64,000 nucleotides of DNA, from the NCBI GenBank assembly GCA_029834535.1, contig JAQMWT010000366.1:1-64000 (forward strand), in the 5' to 3' direction. The stretch comes from Chrysophaeum taylorii (taxonomy: Eukaryota > Sar > Pelagophyceae > Pelagomonadales > Pelagomonadaceae). The translations under genes were made by a program, and so were the position numbers. The notes under the pieces are model-generated. The model saw nothing but the letters and a program-made list of their open reading frames with translations, did not search any database and had not been told where the DNA came from. Positions 58,153-64,000 of this stretch are shown in pieces (within the stretch, counting starts at the first letter, position 1; each line of letters starts with the position of its first letter).

Positions 58153-59295
58153 TTAACGGTTGTGATACGGAGGGAGGAGGGTGAGGCAGTGGGGGGCAGC
58201 GAGGTGGGGTCGCCAGAGGTTTTGATACAAGCCCAGGCGGAGCCAGGGCTTTCTCGGGCCGCTCCAATGCCAGACGTAGGCGCCGTGGCGGCGACAGGTC
58301 GGCTCGAGGTCGAGGGGGCGTTTCCAGCCGAGGCCGTCGCAGTTCCACCGGGGGTCGAGGGGATAGAACCGGTCCCTCGCTATCAAAACCAAAGGGGGAT
58401 TCGAACCGAGGCGCCAGAGGGGAAGTTGGGCGTGGCGCGAAATCCAAGTTTCCGCCTCCTGGGACAAGTTAAACCTTCGCCAGACCGCCAAATCAAAGAC
58501 AGCAACCCCCGCGTTGAAGTTGGTGAGGCCTCTCGAATCGCCGATCCTGTCGCAGTAGAACATGCCGGGCCGCGTGTCGTTCCGATCGAAGCACACGTTA
58601 AAGGGGCGCGGCACGGCCGCGATCGCCCAGGTCGCCCGCGGCGGCACGATGGCCGCGAGGTCCGTCTCGACCACGACGTCGGCGTCCAAATACACGAGGA
58701 TCTGGACGTCGTCAGGCAGAAGATTCGCGAGATAGAATCGGGCGAAGTTTAAAGGCGACTTGAGGTTGCCGTAACCCTTGCCGGTCGGGGCCCGGAGAGG
58801 CAGGTCCCGGGCGTAGGGCACGACTCGCGCCTCGAGATCGAGGCACGCGAGCGCGGCTTTGAGACCCTCGATTTCGCGCATCTTCTCGGCGTCGCTTCTG
58901 GGATCTTCGACGATCGCGTACAGAGCCGCTCGCGTCGTCGCCGCCACCGACGACGCCGCCGTCACCATTCCCGCGTACACCGTGCTGTCTCCGGCGAGCG
59001 CGACGTGCGTCAGGGGACGACCCTTTTCCTCTTCGGTAGTGGTGCTGGTGTACGAACACGCGGCCTCGCGTCGCCGGCCGCAGACGCGCCCGGCGGCGAG
59101 GACGCCGGACACGGGACAGCACGCGATCAGCCCGCGCTCGCGGCAGCCCGTCTCCTCGCAGACCCCGCACCACGCCGGGCAGCACACGCGCTGCTTCCCG
59201 ACCCGCGTCTCGATCCCTCCCACACATTTTCGAGGGCCATCCCCCTCTACTAACCACCACCACCACCACCATAGGCCGACGATGATGATGCACAT
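58153..59295 (-). CDS. GT8-family glycosyltransferase with Cys-rich head
   Basis: A 380-residue secretory-pathway enzyme. A hydrophobic, Trp-rich N-terminus (GLWWWWWWLVEG, residues 7-18) would serve as signal anchor. Residues 24-80 hold a Cys-rich module (CCPAWCGVCEETGC ... ACC ... GRVC) also seen in secreted proteins of ochrophytes and haptophytes. The GT8 domain spans about 95-370: metal-binding DxD in YLDADVVV (Asp204, Asp206), FNAGVAVFDLAVWR (260-273) and HWSGPRKPW (343-351), all family hallmarks. GT8 enzymes are retaining and use UDP-sugars. Acceptor unknown. It ends close to the SAM-like gene and starts 76 bp from the stop of the MULE-like gene. Confidence 0.9.
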   Translation of the reverse strand: MCIIIVGLWWWWWWLVEGDGPRKCVGGIETRVGKQRVCCPAWCGVCEETGCRERGLIACCPVSGVLAAGRVCGRRREAACSYTSTTTEEEKGRPLTHVALAGDSTVYAGMVTAASSVAATTRAALYAIVEDPRSDAEKMREIEGLKAALACLDLEARVVPYARDLPLRAPTGKGYGNLKSPLNFARFYLANLLPDDVQILVYLDADVVVETDLAAIVPPRATWAIAAVPRPFNVCFDRNDTRPGMFYCDRIGDSRGLTNFNAGVAVFDLAVWRRFNLSQEAETWISRHAQLPLWRLGSNPPLVLIARDRFYPLDPRWNCDGLGWKRPLDLEPTCRRHGAYVWHWSGPRKPWLRLGLYQNLWRPHLAAPHCLTLLPPYHNR

Positions 59296-59371
59296 TATTT
59301 TTGTTTATTGTGTTGATTCATTTTTGTTGAACATTTTTGTTTTCGGTCGGACGTCATCATTCATCCGGGGA

Positions 59372-61618
59372 CTACGGCCTTCCTTTGGCCATCATTCTCT
59401 TGGCAACAGCCTTGACAGCGTCGGCGCGGCCGCTCCGCTTCCTTTTGGGCCTCCCGCGCGACCGAGGAACAGCGAGGGCCTTGGTTAGAGTTCTTGCGCC
59501 CGCATCCTCCTCCTCCTCCACAACCGCCGTCGGCACGGGCAACGGGCCGGCGGTGCTGTATTGAGACTGCAGCAGGGCCGTCGTGTCGAGGCGCGACACG
59601 CACTCCTCGAGCGTCTTGCCCCCCGGGTGCTCTTTGACGACGGCGGCGAGGTGAACGCAAGGAAACTCGTCGACCCGCGGGCCGCCGCACTCGCAGGTCA
59701 AAGCGCCGACGTCGACGCGGAAGCACCGTTGACCAAAACCACCACCACCACCGCAGTAGACCCGCGCTGCCAAGCAGCCGCCCTGGTCGTCCCATGCGAC
59801 GCGCGTTACGACGCGCTTCGCCGCCTCTTGGAGCTCCTCGAGCTCGTCGATCGCGGCGCGCGTCGCGATCGTCGACGAGTTCCTCGCCTCCTCGGCGCTC
59901 TTCTCCGTCTTCTCCTCGGTCGACTCGACGAACCGGACGAGCGCTGCAACCGGGTCTTGGATGCCTCGAATTTCTTCGAGCATCTCCGCGACCTCGCGAG
60001 ACGAGGTATGCTTTTTGTGAAGGAGTCCCGCGTTCTGCAGAGCGCACTGTAAATCCCGCGGCACCTTGTCGACTAACTCCCTTTCCGTTTGCGAAAACTT
60101 CTCGTAGGCGACACGCTGCGCGTGCTCGCTCGTCGCCTGCACGAAGTTCGAGTATCGCTCCTTGGCTGCCTTGGACGACGACGACGACGACGACGACTTG
60201 TCGGCTATAAACTCGCCTCTCCGCTCCTCGCACAGAAACATCCGGCTGCTGCCAAGAGGAAGAACCTCCTGTTTTTTCTCCTCGTCTTGCAGGAGAGCCG
60301 CGGCACCGACCTCGTCGACGACGAAGACGGTCGTCGCACTGTCGAAGATCTCCTCGCCGTAGTACGCCTTGCCCTCGCGCACCAACCGGGACCAGGTGGT
60401 CGCCGACTCGTTTTCGACGGTGTGCATGAGGACGACGGGTATGCTACGCGAGTTGGCGTCGTAGGCCAAAATCACGCCATAACTGCCGCCGTCGACTTTG
60501 TCCGACTCGACAAAGTCGCCCGCAAAAACTCTCTTCACCAAATTGGCCCTGAGCATCCTCTGGGTCGTCGGGGGAGCGACGACCCAGCCCCTATAATAAA
60601 CCGCACCGTCCTCGGCCTTGGGCAACGTCGTCTCGTCCAACGTCAGGTGCTGCTCGCGCGGCCGGGCTTTGTTGGCTTTCTTGAGGTCCGCCCTGGCGCG
60701 CGCGACGACGATGGCGTTCATCTCGTCGGCGTCGGCGGTTTCCAGCTCGGCGCGCCAACCCAATTCCCTCAGCGCTTTGAGATACGGCGCGAGCTTCTGG
60801 AGGTTGTCGCTCGGCTTGCCCATAAGCTCGCGGCAGGCCGTCGTCAAAACACGCGTCGCGAGATCCTCCGACGGCGCCGCGCGACACAAAGACCCGAGCA
60901 CGGCTTTGACGGTCGCGCGCGACGTTTCGCCAGATAACGCGACCGCGCGAGCTAAAACCTCCGCCGAGTACGCCGTCTTGCGCTCCCTTCGCGCCTCCCA
61001 CTCGCCGTCGCGGCGCTCGTCGACGAGCACGCCGCCGCAGGCCTCGTCGTGTCGAGCGAAATTGATGAGCTCCCAGCGCGCGCGGCCCGAGGCCTCGCGC
61101 CGGCGGCGGACGTCGAACAAAAATCCGCACGTCGGCTCGGGACACACGGCTCTGAGCTGCGTGCGATTGTTGACGCCCTTCACCTTTGAGATCGGATGAG
61201 GGGTCCGACTAGACGTTATGAAAGAGGCCTCCGAGGCCTCGGAATATTCCATCGCCGTCACCAGCGCGTCCTTCTTTGAATACCACCGCGAGCAATCATC
61301 GTCTCGACCGCTGGTGGCGGCGGTCGTCGACTGGGACGACGACGACTTGGCGCGCAGCTCGTCGTCCCAGTCGACGCTCCTCAGCTCGTTCAGGGGACGC
61401 GGGGCGCGCCAGCACTGCTCCTCGTCCTCCGCTGCGATCCGTGCCTTGCGCTCCTTGTCAGCCTTGGCCTTCCTTTCCTTCTTACCGGATTCCGTCAAGG
61501 CCGCGCGCCGCAGCACGAGAGCCGCGGCCTCCTCCTCGATTTCCTCCTCCCCAAAGCTCTCCTCCTGCGACGACTCGCCGAGCGCGAGTAAAGCGGCTGC
61601 GAACTTCGACAATGCCAT
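59372..61618 (-). CDS. MULE transposase-derived protein with SWIM zinc finger and AT-hook
   Basis: A 748-residue intact ORF from ATG 61618. Residues 156-196 form a likely DNA-binding zinc module (Cys159, Cys164, His190, Cys194), as found N-terminal in MuDR/FAR1 proteins. A MULE DDE transposase core spans about 320-510: GDFVESDKVDGGSYGVILAY with candidate Asp368, then VFVVDEVGA (Asp435) and ATSEHAQRVAYEKF (Glu498). A SWIM finger follows (CECGG ... FPCVH, residues 642-656). The tail has an AT-hook (SRGRPKRKRSGR). Neighbouring genes lie 76 and 148 bp away, leaving no room for the long terminal inverted repeats of an active MULE, so it looks like a domesticated regulator or a single-gene relic that is still open. 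Confidence 0.8.
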   Translation of the reverse strand: MALSKFAAALLALGESSQEESFGEEEIEEEAAALVLRRAALTESGKKERKAKADKERKARIAAEDEEQCWRAPRPLNELRSVDWDDELRAKSSSSQSTTAATSGRDDDCSRWYSKKDALVTAMEYSEASEASFITSSRTPHPISKVKGVNNRTQLRAVCPEPTCGFLFDVRRRREASGRARWELINFARHDEACGGVLVDERRDGEWEARRERKTAYSAEVLARAVALSGETSRATVKAVLGSLCRAAPSEDLATRVLTTACRELMGKPSDNLQKLAPYLKALRELGWRAELETADADEMNAIVVARARADLKKANKARPREQHLTLDETTLPKAEDGAVYYRGWVVAPPTTQRMLRANLVKRVFAGDFVESDKVDGGSYGVILAYDANSRSIPVVLMHTVENESATTWSRLVREGKAYYGEEIFDSATTVFVVDEVGAAALLQDEEKKQEVLPLGSSRMFLCEERRGEFIADKSSSSSSSSKAAKERYSNFVQATSEHAQRVAYEKFSQTERELVDKVPRDLQCALQNAGLLHKKHTSSREVAEMLEEIRGIQDPVAALVRFVESTEEKTEKSAEEARNSSTIATRAAIDELEELQEAAKRVVTRVAWDDQGGCLAARVYCGGGGGFGQRCFRVDVGALTCECGGPRVDEFPCVHLAAVVKEHPGGKTLEECVSRLDTTALLQSQYSTAGPLPVPTAVVEEEEDAGARTLTKALAVPRSRGRPKRKRSGRADAVKAVAKRMMAKGRP

Positions 61619-61766
61619 CTCTTCTCCGCCGCCGCGCCACCTTGTTATTTTTATTAGGGTAATGATGTTGCGCTTGTGGGAGCGTCGTCGCTTCGGCTCG
61701 GAACTTGGCGTGCGTATCTCGCGGGAACGCGCTCTTTTTTCCGTTGTTGTTGCGGGAGACTCGACG

Positions 61767-62171
61767 ATGCCGAAGAAGAAAAGGCGAAGAAAGATCGAAA
61801 TAACGGCCAATCCGCGGGACCACTCGAATCTAGGGAGCGTCCACGCGCAGCGTGGGGCCTACGATGATGTGGCGATGACGCAGCAAGTTCGGAAAGGGAT
61901 GCAGATGGATCCAACGGACGGAACTTTTGCGATTCCAACGGACGGAACTTTTGTTGCGAAGAACTTTGACGACGAGGCAGAGATGCTGTGGCGTGCGGCG
62001 AGAGTCGGCGAAGCTATTGTTGTTGAGGGCGAGTTCAACGAGAAAAACGAGGTTGCACTGATGTTTGCGCTCGAGAAACGACCCGATCTGGTCGAGTCGG
62101 CGATCGCGACGCTTTGGTCGGAGGAGTACGGGAAGAAGGCCCCCGACTTGGCCGTCGTTTCGCACTCGTGA
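61767..62171 (+). CDS. Small hypothetical protein
   Basis: A 134-residue frame beginning with a nuclear-signal-like cluster (MPKKKRRRKIEI). A duplicated phrase follows (TDGTFAIP / TDGTFVAK, residues about 50-65). The rest is charged and helical (AEMLWRAARVGEAIVVEGEF; LMFALEKRPDLVESAIATLW). No family recognised. It is divergent from the MULE-like gene with 148 bp between start codons. An in-frame ATG upstream at about 61665 would add a basic, unstructured stretch overlapping that interval. Confidence 0.45.
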   Translation: MPKKKRRRKIEITANPRDHSNLGSVHAQRGAYDDVAMTQQVRKGMQMDPTDGTFAIPTDGTFVAKNFDDEAEMLWRAARVGEAIVVEGEFNEKNEVALMFALEKRPDLVESAIATLWSEEYGKKAPDLAVVSHS

Positions 62172-62279
62172 GCCAATATCGTCGCCAATACCACTACTGC
62201 CGCCGATCTGCTTCGTTAATCTCTTCAAAAAAGACACGAACTGCCGCCGCCGCCGGGACGTGGTGGACCGGTCGGGGAG

Positions 62280-62960
62280 GTGCGCGTCGTGACGGTCGCG
62301 TCGACGTGCCGCCGGCTCGGGTTCCGGTTGTTCGCGGTCCTCGGACTCGGCGAGCCCTGGCGCGGCCTCGGCGAGCCCTGGCGCGGCCTCCTCCTCTACT
62401 ACGACCATCTGGCGTCCGTTCCGCGAGACGACCTTCTGCTGTTCGTCGACGCCTTGGAGGCGCTGCTCTTGCCGCGAGCCAAGCACCTCAAGCAGATGTT
62501 TCAGGCAGCAGCAGCAGCAGACAGGATGATATTTTGCGCCGAGACGAACTGCGCCCCAGATCCTTCGCTCGAACTCCTCTACCCGCTTTCTCCCACGCCC
62601 GTCCGATACCTCAACTCTGGAACGTACGTCGGCCGCGTCTCGGCTATCCTGCAGATGCTCGAGACTGTTCGAGACGACATCCAGCGCCACCACGTCGCCT
62701 TCGGCTTCGACCCCTACCGCTTCGACGACGACCTGCGATCGCGAACCCGGACCGAATCATAGTAGATTAGCACGCGACCTTCTTTCTTTCAGACGCTGCA
62801 CGACCTCGTGCCCGACGATGTCCGGGTACTCTACTCCCTCCTTCGAGACAAACAAGAATCTCCAAAGCCGAATACTCCTCACCACCCCGTGCCTCATCCA
62901 CGGCAACGGCATCGACACCTTCCTTCGGCGCAAAAAAACTCGCGGCTTCAGGCTGGCCAG
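62280..62960 (+). pseudogene. Broken PLOD-type (GT25-like) glycosyltransferase domain
   Basis: The frame lacks an ATG and begins VRVVTVAS, matching the first strand of the glycosyltransferase domain of procollagen lysyl hydroxylases. It goes on with VLGLGEPWRGL (duplicated as a 21-bp tandem), LLLFVDALEALLL (the usual D--D metal motif reads DALE), MIFCAETNCAPDPSL and VRYLNSGTYVG. After a TAG at 62760-62762 a piece SFFQTLHDLVPDDVRVL follows, then in another frame ILLTTPCLIHGNGIDTF; IHGNG is a PLOD landmark. Missing start, stop and frame change indicate a pseudogene. A TTTCTTTCAG acceptor-like site at about 62788-62797 leaves an intron as a weak alternative. Confidence 0.7.
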
Positions 62961-63635
62961 GTGGTGGATGATCTCGCGCCTCTTTTTTCCAACAACCACC
63001 ACGTCACTATTCTTATGATCGCTCTCCTGCGTGTGGATGGATGGCCGCACCGCACAGCAAATGTCGGTGTAAAGGAGGCATGGAGTTTCGGTTCGGGGAG
63101 CGTCATTTTTATGGCTGCTTGACCAAAACCACCTCCGGAGTGGCAGCGCGTATCGGCGATTTCACATAATACCCGGACGCCGACTGGACTACCTTGGTCC
63201 GCAACCTCTTCGGGATCGCGGCTAGCACCATCTGGAGCATGGCGTCATCGAGGAACTTTTTGGTGGCTTTTTTTTTGTTTTTTGCCTGCCTCCCTTCGAA
63301 ACTCGTCCAGCTCGGAGGAGTACTAGCTGCTCCGGGCCGTGCCGGCGACCTGATGAGAGTGAAGAAGCTCGTGCCCGGCGGCCGTGGAAAAAGGTGGAAC
63401 TTTCGGTTGGAGGTAAGTTAGTTTCTGGCGAGACGTCTCAGGCTCGCCGGGAATGAATGAATGGGGGGAAAAAAAAAAAAAATGTTGGAGTAGCAGTATA
63501 CACGATCCCGAAGCAGTTTTTTTTTTTTGTAGAGACCACACGACGTTGTTATTATTAATATTCCCCGCGGAGTAAGCATGGAAGGTACCTACCACAAGCA
63601 CACAGGAGTGTGATGATGGGAAGGAGAAAATCATG
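62961..63635. other. Region with weak coding signals and homopolymers
   Basis: Plus-strand fragments such as 63194-63421 (VRNLFGIAASTIWSMASSRN) may be the tail of the PLOD-like relic, but nothing is recognisable. A13, T10 and ATTATTA runs lie at 63470-63560. The right end is the 3' flank of the ABCG gene. Confidence 0.4.
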
Positions 63636-64000
63636 TTAGTTGCCGGCGCTGAGCTTGTTGAGAGAAACGGCGTAGCCGAGGGTGAACCAAAAGAGGATCA
63701 TGATAGTGAGGATGACGTAGTCGAGGGGTCGGTTCTCCGGGTGGAGATCGTAGTAGGCGAGGACGTCGTGGCCGTCGTCGCCCTTGTGTTCGAGGGCACC
63801 CGTGCACGCCACTTCGAAGGCGTAGGAGATTGGCATGCCGTAGTAGAGGGGGTAGGCGTAGGGCTTGATGAAGCGCTTGATGATGAGGAGGCCGGCGAAG
63901 ATGGTCATCGCGTCGCCGACGGGCGTGAAGACCTGGCCAGAAGCGAGCGGCGTCTTTTGGACGAGACCGACGACGGAGGCGATAAGCGTAAAGATGACCG
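63636..64000 (-). CDS. ABCG transporter C-terminus (partial, runs off the window)
   Basis: 121 codons to the stop at 63636-63638; the gene continues beyond 64000. The text parallels the end of the 20-23.7 kb transporter: GLVQKTPLASGQVFTPVGDA against GLLRKTPLASAQFYAPAADA, then a shared KRFIKPYAYP, SYAFE and DLHPENRPLDYVILT against SLHPANRRVDYAVLLT. It is therefore a paralogue in inverted orientation 40 kb away, with well over half its residues identical here. Its own NBDs lie outside the window. Confidence 0.92.
   Translation of the reverse strand, partial: VIFTLIASVVGLVQKTPLASGQVFTPVGDAMTIFAGLLIIKRFIKPYAYPLYYGMPISYAFEVACTGALEHKGDDGHDVLAYYDLHPENRPLDYVILTIMILFWFTLGYAVSLNKLSAGN

Noticed and set aside
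58386-58412. tRNA-like T-arm (GGTTCGAATCC on the minus strand)
   Set aside because: It lies inside the GT8 coding sequence and encodes WRLGSNPP; there is no acceptor stem, D-arm or anticodon arm around it.

Overview
This is a nuclear window from a eukaryotic, photosynthetic, flagellated microalga. An ochrophyte stramenopile of the pelagophyte type is my best guess; a haptophyte is the main alternative. The evidence is gene content: a calcium-dependent protein kinase with four EF-hands, a DUF1995 protein of the kind found in plastid lineages (with a hydrophobic leader), the axonemal protein CFAP45, sulfotransferases, a GT8 enzyme with a Cys-rich head, a full-length ABCG pump, a tyrosinase, a cullin and a canonical Pumilio. 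The genes are GC-rich, look almost entirely intron-free and are packed tightly (76 bp between two divergent start codons in one case). Between them lie many microsatellites and decayed mobile elements. No rRNA, tRNA, CRISPR or operon-like structure was found.

Layout. 1-8.5 kb is transposon territory: a minus-strand Ty3/gypsy-like element (intact Gag-like ORF, broken protease and reverse transcriptase), then a frameshifted Helitron/PIF1 helicase tail and short tandem repeats. 8.6-17.7 kb holds a UBA-PH-PDZ-MIT-SH3 scaffold, a membrane-anchored GLTP-fold protein, two different sulfotransferases and a GT-B-like glycosyltransferase. 18-19.9 kb is a decayed gene. 20-30.9 kb is a dense block: ABCG transporter, CFAP45, Nudix protein, CUL1-like cullin and DUF1995 protein. 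31.2-33.3 kb is another decayed gene plus a dispersed repeat. 33.6-41.9 kb carries the tyrosinase, Pumilio, a Copia remnant and an unknown multi-pass membrane protein. 42.0-50.0 kb is a 7.95-kb block unlike everything around it: two ~200-bp direct repeats containing telomere-like CCTAAA motifs enclose ~7.55 kb with extreme strand asymmetry (plus strand rich in G and T), and low-complexity Ser/Thr/Pro/His-rich reading frames on the minus strand. I could not assign it to a known element class; it is the best candidate here for something undescribed. 50-64 kb returns to host genes: TMEM184/OST-alpha-like protein, two kinases (one a CDPK), a short flavoprotein-like ORF, a SAM-like protein, GT8, a MULE-transposase-derived protein with SWIM and AT-hook motifs, a broken PLOD-type glycosyltransferase and the C-terminus of a second ABCG transporter.

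Functionally, two sulfotransferases, a GT-B-like enzyme, a GT8 and the PLOD relic suggest a locus rich in secretory-pathway glycan and sulfation genes, though nothing shows they share one pathway. All assignments rest on motif recognition by eye; no database search was run. Start codons were taken as the first in-frame ATG compatible with the domain structure.
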